The translations under genes and the position numbers were made by a program. A model generated the notes under the pieces. The model searched no databases. It was not told where the DNA came from and saw nothing but the letters and a program-made list of their open reading frames with translations. DNA of 64,000 bases from Immersiella caudata (lineage: Eukaryota; Ascomycota; Sordariomycetes; Sordariales; Lasiosphaeriaceae), in assembly GCA_030512335.1 (NCBI GenBank), contig JAULSU010000004.1, positions 1,116,001 through 1,180,000 of the forward strand, given 5' to 3'. Position 1 is the stretch's first letter. Every line of letters begins with the position of its first letter. Shown here one piece after another: positions 20,878 through 31,934 of this stretch.

Positions 20878-21525
20878 ATGATTCAATCAACATTTTGTTT
20901 CACCCTGTGTGGGGCAGTTTGGGCCTGGCCCCTGACGGTACTAGGGCAAACCACTTACACGCAGGGCTTCAGGGTCCTGAACGTCGACAACAACGATAAT
21001 CCAGTTGGTTGGGAAAAAAGGCATACGAGTCCGGGCTGAGGCAGATGTACTCCTGAACTTTGTGCTTGCAGCCCATCAAACACAGATCGATGCGGCAGCC
21101 CTTGCTCTCGACCACATTTCCAACCCCCAATCGTCTCACTACGGCCAGCATTGGACCCGACAGAAGATAGCTGAGCACTTACCGCCCCCCCCCCCCCCCC
21201 CCCCCCCAAGAAAACGGCCATACGCCGGGTATCCAGATGGTTCAATGAGTCGGGCATTGATTGGTCAGCGCAAAAGCTCTCTGTCGAGCAAGGATCCTTT
21301 TCCGTCGTCGTCCCCATCCACCAGGCTGAAGAGCTGCTGGGCTGCGGCCTGCATGAATATACCAGCAATGATGGCAGTACCATTCTGGTGACCCCCGAGT
21401 TCAACAACTACAACCTCCCAGCCCAAATCGCCACCGAGGTACACTTTGTCCACGCCTCGCTGGTTGACAAGGTCCCAAAGCCCCCCTTGCTCCAGTCCAA
21501 GTCCAGGGCACGAAAACCTAGTTAG
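20878..21525 (+). pseudogene. Sedolisin (S53 serine protease) propeptide fragment, frameshifted and truncated
   Basis: The start at 20878 codes a signal peptide (MIQSTFCFTLCGAVWAWPL) and reaches PVGWEK, a usual opening of a pro-kumamolisin propeptide. A stop at 21037 then breaks the frame; one base too many in the A6 run at 21012-21017 explains it, because the next frame continues as RAEADVLLNFVLAAHQTQ and SSHYGQHWTRQKIAEHL. At 21185-21207 a 23-C run breaks the frame again, and the propeptide resumes two bases out of phase as TAIRRVSRWFNESGIDW, then FSVVVPIHQAEELLG and FNNYNLPAQIATEVHFVH, to a stop at 21525. The catalytic S53 domain that should follow (about 350 residues with an SGTS motif) is absent downstream. 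Both frameshifts lie in homopolymers, so assembly error could explain them but not the missing domain. Confidence 0.78.
21185..21207. repeat. Poly-C run of 23 C inside the sedolisin relic
   Basis: Uninterrupted 23 C after GCACTTACCG. In the reading frame of the propeptide it replaces the short loop between the helix ending IAEHL and the next helix. 21 or 24 C would restore the frame across this point. Confidence 0.9.
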
Positions 21526-22068
21526 GATGTAGTTAGAAAGAATGGGAACTTCGTCCATGTTGTTTTGACCTCTATCGCTGGGTTGTGGCTTGGGTTATTT
21601 GACTTGCATTGTGTGTTTGCCTTGAGGTCTCTGTGCCGGTATCCGCATATAAAATGAGGCGTCGATATTTCCGTTTACCTTGTGCGGCATGATTCAAGCC
21701 GCAGCGCAGGACAGCGTGAGCAAACAATTTCTATATCAAAAAAACGGTCTGCGCCCCATACATTGGCTTAGTCATTGTTGACAACGGCGTGCGAGGTTCT
21801 TCTTCGTGATGGTATCTCGAAACGCAGCCTTACACGCCTTCGCAATACAGCCAGGGTGGACATGAAGGCTCACTGGCGTATCAGGGATGAAGGCATCATC
21901 GTCAAGACTCGGAATCTGTCGAGGAAGGGCAGTCTGGTGAGTATAAAGAGGCCAACAGATCACAGGTTTGAAGATTGATATTCTGCATCACACAAATCAG
22001 CAACAGCAACCCATCTTTCCTCAAACCACTCAAGACTCACCTCACCGGCAGCCCCAAGACCACTCACC
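21526..22068. other. Intergenic region / promoter of the second secreted-protein relic
   Basis: No gene seen. A TATAAAG at 21942-21948 and a CA/CT-rich leader (21970-22068) precede the position where the next gene should start. Confidence 0.45.
21942..21948 (+). promoter_or_regulatory. TATA box of the secreted-protein relic
   Basis: TATAAAG, 121-127 bases before the proposed lost start at 22069. The spacing resembles that of the minus-strand secreted-protein gene. Confidence 0.4.
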
Positions 22069-22627
22069 AAGAAGACCTTTACCTTCTTCGCTACTTCCCT
22101 CCTCACCGCTCTCGCAGCTGCTTCCCCCCCCCCCCCCCCCCCCCCCGGGCTCAGCCCCCCTACCCCGGCGATAAACAGCACCCTAGCCAATATTTTCGCC
22201 GGCGCGAGGAATCCCATCGCTCCATCCCCAAGACCAGGAGTACCGCTGCGACATCAGCAGCGGCTCACCAGGAACGTCCAACGTCATCCTCGCCGCCGAC
22301 TGGTTCAACACACGGCCTCATAATATGATGTGCGCCTCGAATGGTGGCTGGACTCAGATGTATGAGGCAGATAAGTCGCGCTCCTTGCGCTGTGTACCTA
22401 CCTTACCTAACCAGAGAAATACTGGCGGTGGTCTCAAATCTGCAGACGGCGTCAGAATTTATGCCGCCGGTCGAACCGGAAGTACCCAGTGCAACAGTGT
22501 TGGCAAGAAGCTGCTCACTCTGAGCAGTTGTTGCTCAGCTATCGAGAGCGGAGATGTCCGGACAGGGGGAACCAGTTGGATGAACGCTCCGAGTGATGGG
22601 ACATTCATCTTTGTGACCCAGAGGTAG
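22069..22627 (+). pseudogene. Small secreted protein relic with lost start codon and 23-C run
   Basis: From 22069 one frame reads KKTFTFFATSLLTALAAAS, a textbook signal peptide, but the first codon is AAG where an ATG is expected (ACCAAGAAGACC, one base from ACCATGAAGACC). A 23-C run (22124-22146) follows directly after the signal peptide. The mature body is visible one base out of frame: QDQEYRCDISSGSPG, AADWFNTRPHNMMCASNGGW, then to a stop at 22627 with further Cys (TQCNSVG, SSCCSAI). At least two lesions are needed to explain it: the start codon and a frameshift between about 22150 and 22230. I do not recognise the family; several Cys and the secretion signal suggest an effector-like or surface protein. 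An unrecognised intron is the alternative explanation for the frame change. Confidence 0.6.
22124..22146. repeat. Poly-C run of 23 C after a signal peptide
   Basis: Uninterrupted 23 C directly after the signal peptide codons; exactly the same length as the run at 21185-21207. Confidence 0.9.
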
Positions 22628-23611
22628 AAAGATACCCAGTTGCCTACGCTCGTCGAAACCAGGGGAGGCCTTGGGCGATTTCTCATGTCGGACGCATGAA
22701 TGTGTTTTTGCGGACATAATTGCTTGCTTGTGCTTGCGGTAGATGTGTAGGGCAGCTAGACGCTGCGTGCCAGAAAATAACAGAAATCCTTTGCGAAAAC
22801 TTGGGTCTCCTTTGCGCATCCTTTGGTCCCCCGTTGATGTATTGATGACTTGGAACCGAATTTTGGACAGTCAGTCGAAGTCGACCATGGCCTGTCTAGG
22901 ACGGAAGTTGCGTCCCTTGGGCGGGCCGACCTCTGCCAAAATAAGGTGGGGCGGTTGCCTTGCCTTTCGAGCAAGCTGAGCAAATGATGTCGGGAAGGAA
23001 AGACTGGAATGGCCACCTCAGTTGGATAGTTCCGGTGAGTCATCCCTTCGAAAATGTGGCGAGATGAACGACGAAGGCGGCGAGTATAAGACTGAAGATG
23101 AAGGTATTGAGGTGAGAACAATATCGCACAGGACCCAAGAGGAGGTGTGGGACGGTGAGGACTCCCAGGTGTTAAAGATGCGTTTTAGGACGGGAACAGT
23201 GAGAAAACCGGAACTCCATCTGTTGAACTGAAAACGGGTCGGGAACTTGCTTGTCCGTGGGAGACCAAGGGGGGTCCCGAATTTTCCAGCGGGAACGGGC
23301 GTATATGGGTTTGGCCTAGTGGGAAAGGGGCTTCATATTTGTAAAAGACACTAGTCGCCATGGAGGAAGAGTAAATTGAATAAAAGACTGACAAGGGAAA
23401 TCAAGTCAAAATTCATAACTAGCTCTCGGGGGTATGTATCTGTACCACATAATGAACCAGAAAAACCACACAATCATCACCCAGCATTAACATCAACATA
23501 TCTGATATACCAAGGAGACATGACCAGAATGAAACGACACAACCCAGAAAAGAAACCATCTCTAACATCCACAAAAAAAGCAACAGCAACGCAAAATAGG
23601 TCATAACATCA
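22628..23611. other. Intergenic, 3' side of the DUF3824 gene
   Basis: About 1 kb without recognisable coding sequence; short frames on both strands have no features. AT-rich sequence near 23400-23610 probably is the 3' untranslated region of the DUF3824 gene. Confidence 0.5.
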
Positions 23612-26600
23612 TCACTCCTCATCCCACTCCCTCCTCCGACCCCCTTTTGTCGCCCCTCTCCTTCTCCGCTCTCGATCATAAAAGTAGTCATCATCGTCAT
23701 CTCTGTCCCTCCCACTCCTATGATCCCCCGTTGACCTCCTCCTTCTCCTGTTATCCCTCACTTTCATCTTCTCTTCCCATGGACTGGAAGCGCCTTGTAA
23801 CAAACCGCCTCCTAGAATGCCGCCCAACAAGCCCAACCAACTACCCCGTCCTTCCAACACCCCCGTTACGTTCCTCACGATACGCTCCACTGCTTCTGGA
23901 TCAGTCCCCGCTACAGCCCACTCCCCTCGCATTTGTGTATCTCCAGATCCCTTCGGGCTTCGGTACTCGAAGTCTCCTCTGCGAGAATGCACCCGCGGTG
24001 TAGTGCTCGTCCTGGTTCCATTAAGAGATCTCCCCTGAGAGTCGAATCGATCGGGCAAGACTTCAATGGCCTCCTCATCGGTGCCCGAGTCACTGTTGTT
24101 ATCTCCTATACGTCGCTTTGGAACAAGCGAGCGATCGGAAGATGGTTCTTTGTCTGAGTCACGACGGCGTTTAGTCTGGGGTATGAGTTGGCCGAGGAGG
24201 GCACCAAAGTAATCGATATCGCTTGGTTCTTCTTCTTCTTTGGCCTTCTTCTCCTCTTCTTCCTTTTCGGCTTTGGCTTTCAACTCGTGGTGGCGACGGA
24301 GTGCGGAAGAGGAACGAGGTGACATGGGGATGAAGGTTACGGACTTGGCTGTCTGAGGAGCATCGGAAGCCTCATGCTTGGTGCTGACAGGGACAATAGC
24401 AAGTGGCGGGAGAGATACCAAGCGGTTTACACCATCTGTCGGTGGATGTCAGTTTCCAGTTCCAGTTTACGAAGGCAAGTGATGGAAAGCATGGCTCTGG
24501 AGAAAACTAAACCAGACGCACCCTTGTTCAGGTCGTTTCTCCTGGGGCGCCCAGCGGCTTCGGTCTCTTGAGTGGAACGACCAATAGAAGCTTCACTCAC
24601 ATGTTCAGGATCATTGGGGCGGGGAGGGGCCGGCGCAGGGATGCCACCAGACATGGTGTTGGGAGGTGGGGGCTGTTGCTGAGGTGGCGGTTGGTACCCA
24701 GGGTAGTGAGGAACAAAGTTCTGGTCCCCAAGGTTGGTAGTTGCAGTATTGGGATGCTGGTACGGCCCAGCTGGAGGGGCGTAGCCCCCTGAGGCATGGG
24801 GAGGTGATGGTGGTCGATTGTCGTATCCATCAGGATAGCCGTCCAGTGTTGAGCTCTCATCTTCGTAGCCTATTCACCTCGTCAGTTTCACTTGGCAACG
24901 CAATCACTTCATTGAAAGGACCACTCACGTCGCCTCTCCCTGTCCCTGTCTCTCCTGTCCCTGTCTCTCGACCTCGACGACCTATCACTCTCAAAATCGC
25001 TATCTCTCTCCCTCCTCCTGTCTTTCCGTCTGTCACGCTCCCTCTCCTTTTCGTCTCGTTCCCTCTCCTTCTCTTTTTCCTTTTCCTTCTCCTTTTCCTT
25101 ATTCTCTTTGTACTTTTTAATCCCGATGGCCGCCGCGCTGGCCGCCGCGACCCCGGTGGCCACATCTCGCAACCTGCTCCTACTCCGCTTCCTTTCCGGC
25201 TTCCTACTCTCGGTGTCACTATCCCCGGAGTAATCACTGTCCCCCCTGGACCTCGACCTCCGCTTCTTCCGCCGGACGTGCTTGTTCTCCTCGGCCGCCG
25301 ACTCGTAACCCCGGTCGCCTACCCCGTACTCGTGAGGTGGTAGGGGTTGAGTTCCGTACTCAACCATTCCTAATTCAGGATCAGCGGGAGAAGTGTATGC
25401 GTCGGGATGCGTGGGTCCGGACCGTGCTACGCTTCTGCTTCTGTCGCGCCGCCGATAGTCACGGTCACTGCGGTCATTACGATCATAATCATCTGCCGAG
25501 CTGTAGCCGCAGCTGTGTGCCGACGAAGATCTATCGCGCTCCTTCTTTTCCTTACGCTTGTCGTACAGCTTCTTCGCGCCGGCACCCGCCAGCCCAGCTG
25601 CCACAATCTCGGCGCCAGTACGAAGGCGCGAGCGAGATCGGCTCTTACCGTCACGGGACTTGCTTCTTTTGTTGCGGTAGTGTTGCACCAAACCGGCCAC
25701 GGCGGCCGTGCCTGCAGCGGCCTTGGCCAGAGACGAGGCCCGGCTCTTGGAGCGCTTACGGCTGGTAGACCGACTGCTCCCGTCGCTAGACCGAGATCGA
25801 TGGCGTGCTCGACCACGACTCATTTCCTCCTTTTCGATCTTGTTGCTTTGATAGTACTTGGCCGCGCCGGCAGCAGCAAGGGCAACCGCGGCGATACCGA
25901 GACCAGTCTTGATTCTGGAGTGAGGTTTTTCCTTCTCCTTCTCATAGTCACGGTCCCTCTCTTCTTCGCCATAACGCTCCTCGTAGGCGCTGTGGGCACG
26001 CCTCACAACCTCAGTCCCGAGCGCACCAAGGGCAGCGCCGGCAAGGACCTTCCGGCCGCGGTTTTCAGGGAGCTCTCCGTTGCCAGTGCGTCGCGATGCA
26101 AGAATTGCAGAGAGACCGGCTCCTGCCAACGCGCCCTCTGCGATGTGGCGCTTTCGGTGGGGGCTGCCAGATGAGTCCCGCCGGACGGTGGTCTTCTTGA
26201 TGTAGTACTCATCATCCGAGGCATCGCTATGCCGACGGTGCGAGTGGGAATGGTGATGGTGGCGATGGTGATGATGGTGACGATGCCGGTGGTCGTCGTA
26301 ATGCTCAATAGTAACCTCCTCCTCACGCTGGATATAAGGCCCAACTTCGCGCGCCTCGCGACGATAGTAATATTCATCGTCGTGGTGCGGGCGATGGCTC
26401 GCGACAAGCTCACGGACGGTCTCTTCCTCTTTGTTTCGGATGACAAGCGGCATGGGCGCAGACTGGCGGATGACGTTGACAATAGGGGGCGGCGCCGGCT
26501 CGTAGTACTCGGTTTCCTTGCGCCAGCGCTCGACACTGTCGTCGCGGCGCTCTTCTACCCGGCGCTCAATGCGTACTTCGGCGCCATCGTCCCGGCGCTC

Positions 26601-27140
26601 GATTCTCTTCTCAATGCGCACTTCGGCATCCTTCTCGGCATCCCAGTAGGAGCGACGTTCATAATCACGCGGCGAGCGAGGCGAGTAGGCATCCCGTTCA
26701 ATATCCTTGGAGCTCTCGTACACGACCCGGGAGCTGCCGCCCCTTCCCCTGTCTCGTTCGGCGTAAAAGTCATCCTCGCGCTCAACGACTCTCTCGCGCT
26801 CGACCAGTGCGCCGCGATGCCCGTCGTCACGATACTCGACACGATCAACCCGGCTGTATCGCTCGTCGCGATCACGGGCCGAGGGTTCAAACGCCGACCG
26901 GGGGCGCTCGGGGGCATATGCTCGGGGCTCGACATCGAGTAGGTCGGCACGACCAGCGAATCTACTGGAGCGCCTGTCGACGTCGATGACGTCAACGTCG
27001 CGCTCCACTCGCTCGACGACAGCGCGATCCGGCGTCACCTTGTAGCGGCGAACCGTCGTCCGTTTGTACTCATCGTCGGAGGGTGACGAGTCCCGAGCGT
27101 ATGTCGTTCGGGTCTCTCGGTACCCGGACACCTCAGGCAT
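23612..27140 (-). CDS. DUF3824-type low-complexity protein with charged repeats
   Basis: Three exons, 27140-24929, 24869-24522 and 24435-23612 (introns 59 and 86 nt), 1127 residues. The N-terminal 170 residues are rich in Arg/Asp/Glu with many DR pairs. About 285-300 is a His tract (HRHHHHHRHHHHSHSHRRH). Then come several repeats of the type AGAALGALG/AAGAAKYY flanked by RSRSR clusters (KTGLGIAAVALAAAGAAKYY, SLAKAAAGTAAVAGLVQHYRNK, EIVAAGLAGAGAKKLYDKRK, DVATGVAAASAAAIGIKKYK), the feature I associate with DUF3824. Exon 2 is Pro/Gln-rich; exon 3 has an EKEEEEKKAKEEEE helix, a short Gly-rich hydrophobic patch (GSWLGLLGGILGGGLLQG) and a basic tail. The biochemical role is unknown. The Gly/Ala segments may pack on membranes or each other; this is inference. 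Confidence 0.82.
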
Positions 27141-30100
27141 GGTAGGAGGAAGGGCACGCGTAAGACGCAGTGCCGCTGGTGGGTCTCAGGAGGAGGGATA
27201 ACACAGGCAAGGCGCAAATTGAGGATATGAGTGCTGCGCAGAAAATAAGGGAGTCGCCGAGGGGTATCACTCAAGAGACGAAACGAAGCACAGCAGCTGG
27301 AGGATCGTCGGCACCTTCGGAGCGGATTCCCAACTGTTTGGAGAGAGAAGGCGGGGCGACGAGGGAAGGGCTGAGGGGTCGCCTAATAAGAGAGGGAGCC
27401 GGCAGGGACTGAGCCCGGTCTGGGACAGGCGCTGGAGGGAGGCTGGGTGAGAAATAGGAGTGGGACGCTTAACTGAGGATGCTGTTGGGCGGAGGGGCTC
27501 CCGCTCTGCCTTGCACCCCGCTGAGGTCTATGGAACAGGGGCGTATTCTTACCCCTGCAAGTTGTCTATCGATGCCTTGGGGCCTCAACGTTATTGCTGC
27601 GATACGTTTCCTCGCCGAAGCCGAGCAGGTGGTGTGAAGCTGTGACCCCTTAAGAACTTGTATATAATCCTCATCGAATTCCTTTTTGTTCAGTGCTCGT
27701 ACCTGGACCGTTCGCGTTGGCGCCGTCACTGGCGCCCCTTACCAGCCGTTGGAACCGTTGGCCCCGGTTATTTTAGGGCGGTTAGGGCCAACTTACAACT
27801 TGAAACAACGAGGTCAGATCAGATAGTTGAAATCGAGACGAACGGCGAACAGAGCGCCATGAATGGCCGCAACAATGGGTCTCGATGTCAATTAGATGCG
27901 AGACCCCATTTTGGGAGGCTGCAGATGCGGCCTGTGCTACTACGGCCCAGCTTCCTGTGTAATTCGACACCCAAGGGCAACCGCAACCCAGGGTCCTACC
28001 ATATCGCGCGCTTCCCGAGCCTTCAAGTATTTATCGGCATTCACTTCAGTTAGGTACCCAGTCGAGGAAGGTACTAACGCTTTGACGAAAATCGCGTCGG
28101 GAAATCCGCCCAACGACCTACAGTATCAGAACGCCGATTTTTCTCCTCGCGCCTATGAGCTTAGGTACGATACAGTAAGGCTTGCAGTAGCTTGCAGCCG
28201 CACCGTATCATCCATTCGTTCTCGAGGTACCTTTTCCCAACAGCAGTCAGTACCCGAAGCTTGGTCAACCGCTCTACAGTGACCTCATCTTTTTCATCAT
28301 CCGCTCTCAACAAGTCTTTATAGCGAATGTGATGGAAGAGCCAGCGAAACTAGACATTTCTTCGACTCGTGTGGTGAGTGGATTCCATCGCCCATCGGCA
28401 TGCCATCAACACCCATCGTGGCGGACGAATGTCTTACGAACTCGGTCCATCCAGCCCGGTGACCATATCGGCGGGAGACCTCGTTCTTGGTGCCTCGCCG
28501 ACGTCGTTGACAGGCTGGATGTCTCGAGAGTGTCTCTCAGCACCCGACCCGGCCACCTGATTCGATTTGCCTCGACCCCTCCCCCGCTCTTCACCATTGC
28601 TCAGCCTTCACCCGCTCAATGAGTGCTTTGGGTGAGGCAAACAACCGAAGTTCCACGGCTTCCCATGGGTAATGCATTGGAGCCCGTTTCCATGCGAGCG
28701 CATGCGGCCCCAGTGCGCGCTGCCCAGTTTCCACACTTCGCGATGACTTGCAGACAACTTGCGACGACCCCGCTAGACCTCAAGCTCAGTGCATTTCGTC
28801 ATCGTGCCCCACTGTGTGGCCCTAGCCCATGCTAGCATCGCGTGGGCAGCAGGGCGACCAGGGGGGAGAATGCCAAGAAAACGCCCAAAAGACATCAGGC
28901 TCTGGAAAGGTCCACGGGAGTTCCATCAACTAGTCTCTGGTGATGAGATACCAGACATCGTCACAGATTCCAGAAAAAAATCACTCGCACTATCGCGCCA
29001 GGAAAATGACCGGGCAGATGCATCAGAGGAGTCATCCAACCCCCACAAATGAATTCCCCAGATCAACTACCGAGCGGGCCTGCCCTCCCGCGCTCTGTTC
29101 CAGAAACTGTGGCTGAGCAGCCAAACCAAACAGCTGCGCCATTCTCAACAACTTCACGGCCTTGGTTAGAGCCACACTTCACTGAGAGATCGTGGGAATT
29201 ACCCGTGTGGCTCAAAACTGGGAGTGCACAAGTTGCGGTGAGGCAGAGGTGTGGTTGCTTGCAGGAGGCCTTTCAGGCTCCTAGCCGTGACTTGTGGTCT
29301 GACAATGGGAGGCCTAGAACGGTTGCCCTATCCAACGCCGCGCCGCGTATCGCCCGGCATTAAAGATGGGTGGTGGGCGAGGCTCTACTACCACGTTGAG
29401 ACGATGTCGACGTGGGTGTGATTTGAGGTTGCAAACCTTCGCATCACCTGGCAGTGACACTTCGAAGGCGTCACAGAGCTATCTGAGCTCTCATCTGACT
29501 CCAAGAACCGGAGTCTAGACTTGCACATTACCTACAAACGCAACTTCCAAACCTCCTCCGGAGATGTCGTCCACCACAAGTCGCCTACCATATTATGTCC
29601 CCATCCGTGCCCACGAACACCTAGGGAATAGCCAGTTCATGCCGTCGTCCATCTGCCGTACTTGCCTCACGAGCCACTCTTGCATGGCACGACAGTTTAT
29701 CGACTTCGCCTGTTCTAGAGTATAAACCAAAGGCCTACTGATGAGGCAACGGGTATGCCTGGTTGTGTATCTCAACCGATCTGTGGTGAACCGTGAACCC
29801 ATGCGCCCAATCAGTCGGTGGGTTACGCACAAGGCATGCTCAACCTGTGTCGAGTGGCTTGTCTCAGTTTATGTATTCCCTATGTCGGGTTTTCGGTAGG
29901 TCTATCGTTGAAATGAGCGTGTGGAACATTATCTACTCGCCGAGGGTTGTTGCTCCCTCAGGAAGATCTCAGAACGCGACTCCGGTACGATGGGATAGTG
30001 TGCGGGAAAAGTTGGGATTGGTATCAACACCAAGAGAAAGACACCTTTGGAGAAAGCTCACAGCATTTCCGTCTCATTCTGATATGTTGTCACCCGAAGG

Positions 30101-30753
30101 CTTTGTGTGGGGATAACACAATGCGTCGTATTATGCCAAGTATGAGAGCAACTCGTCAACATCGCTCGAGTCTGGACAAACATGGAAGAAGAGTACCACC
30201 AAGGATGAAGCCAAATATAAACCAACAAGCGCGGGAAAATAAAGTACGCCCATTAGTTTCGCTGGACAATGCACACCGCAATCCCCCCCAACCCCTACAC
30301 TACTTGTCGAATATAACTACAGTAGGCACCAAGCAACACCACCCCCCGTCGAGCTGTTCTGAAGTTCAAGGACTTCGTACACCGCTGAGAAGTAATCAGT
30401 CGTAGGCTTCGTATCGAGAGGTGCCTCGACTTATCCTCCTTGGTATTCCATTTCCATTCCCATGCCCTGCTGTTTGACTAAACAGCCGTATTCTCCACTC
30501 CACCGAGTCATGAGGCGCCCTCTATCCGTTTCACAAAGGGAACAAATGTGGTTTCTGTCGAGAGATAAATTAGTTCGAATATAGCCAACGCCTGGACTAG
30601 CTCCCTTGACGGCTCTGGGCTGTCCGTGACGCCATAGGGCTAACCGCGACGGCTTTTGGGTAGATGTGGTCGGCTACTTGTCGCTTCGGCTTTGGGCTCA
30701 CATTGCCGATGAACTTCCTCGGCTAGAGGAGTTCGCATTCCACTATAATCTCC
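27141..30753. other. Gene-free 3.6 kb between the DUF3824 and SCS2 genes
   Basis: Upstream of the DUF3824 gene and downstream of SCS2. The open frames are all below about 155 codons, overlap on both strands and show no domain, signal peptide or knuckle. I see no tRNA, terminal repeat or transposase. The first 500 bases are probably the DUF3824 promoter and leader. The rest is unexplained. Confidence 0.5.
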
Positions 30754-31934
30754 CTAGAAGAGAAAGTATGCCAGAAGAAAGCTGACGAGGCAAAGCGTCG
30801 CCACAATCTGGATGGGGACGCCTTCGGTGCCCTGCCTCGTGGCTTGTGCAAGAGCTTGTACCGGTGCTGCGGCCTTCTCTTCGGTCGTTGAGGTGGGCTT
30901 CCGCTGTTTTAGGCCGCTCGATGCCTGATCCTTGAGCGATGCAATCGTTGCCTCGGCTTTAGCAAGCTTTTCCTTGAGTTCCTCAAACGTGTTCACAGCT
31001 GTCGATTTGACCTGCGAAATGCTAGGCACAGGGATAGTCGACGGCGCAGTCTCTGGCTCTTGAGTCGGCTCTCGCTTCGATTCTCGCTTCACCTCGGGCT
31101 CTGCCTGGGATGGGCTCGCAATCGCCGTATCGTCCTGAGGAGATGAATAGGCCGGAGGTGGCACTTCTGGCGTTGCTTCGACCTGTGCGAATTTTGTCAG
31201 TTCAGGTCGTGATATCTCTCAGACAGAGCTACATACCCCATTTGCCAGGCTGTGTCGGGCGGGAGTGACGGCTGCGCCTGCCTGATCCTCACCAGAAGCC
31301 GGCTGCCAGACTACACGGATCTTCTTCTCTTGGATGTCGGACTTCTCCACCGTATCCCACTACCGCTCAAGTTAGCATGGGTGCGCACATCAAAAAGAAA
31401 CCGTCAACGCACAATCTGAGCGACATTAACGAACTCCTTATCGCTAGTAATTGCAACCGACTGGACGAGAAACTTGTCGCGGCACTTAGCATCGAGGGGG
31501 GGCTCTGTCTTCATCGCCTGCAGGAGAACTTCGGGGGTCAGCGTGCTTGCTTCCGTTTGCAAGGCAGTCGGGTTGTGAGCATACCCGAGACTTCGACATC
31601 GTGACCAGGTTCGATGCGGCCGGAGTTTGGTCGGACACAGTACCTAAATAATTAGCACTGAGGTTGTTTGGGCCGCAAGGTGAGAAGACACAAAACACAT
31701 ACTGCTTGGGCGCTGTCGTTTTGACCTGCGGCGGTCAGCTTGGTTGCGGCCAGGAGAAGAGCAAACCTTACCTTGAATGCGACAGGAGTGGCATTAGTAT
31801 TCTTGATCTTCAGGATCTGCGCGACCTCCACAGTAAAGGGCCCTAATCAGTCAGAAGTGTTTGCGCAAACCGCGTCGGACAACGGTGGACGTACTGCGGA
31901 AGCCAAGCTCGAGGGGGTCGATCTCGACGGACAT
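30754..31934 (-). CDS. SCS2: VAP-family ER membrane protein (MSP domain, FFAT receptor)
   Basis: Seven exons on the minus strand: 31934-31895, 31842-31772, 31725-31703, 31643-31585, 31528-31413, 31359-31237 and 31182-30754; introns are 46-59 nt; 286 residues. The MSP domain fills residues 1-125: SVEIDPLELGFRRPFTVEV, LKIKNTNATPVAFKVKTTAP, YCVRPNSGRIEPG, VLLQAMK and DKFLVQSVAI match the VAP core that binds FFAT motifs. A Pro/Glu-rich linker, a coiled coil (TFEELKEKLAKAEATIASLKDQ, about 200-225) and a C-terminal membrane span (IVATLCLVSFLLAYFLF) complete the tail-anchored layout. VAPs tether the ER to the plasma membrane and recruit lipid-transfer proteins. Exon 3 is a 23-nt microexon. Only the last exon is evident as a long frame. 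Divergent from the UBX gene. Confidence 0.92.

Noticed and set aside
21185..22146. The two poly-C genes as a designed phase-variation system
   Set aside because: The sequence alone cannot show length variation, and the sedolisin lacks its catalytic domain regardless; kept only as a hypothesis in the findings.
30754..31164. Stand-alone 136-residue tail-anchored protein
   Set aside because: It is the last exon of the seven-exon VAP/SCS2 gene.
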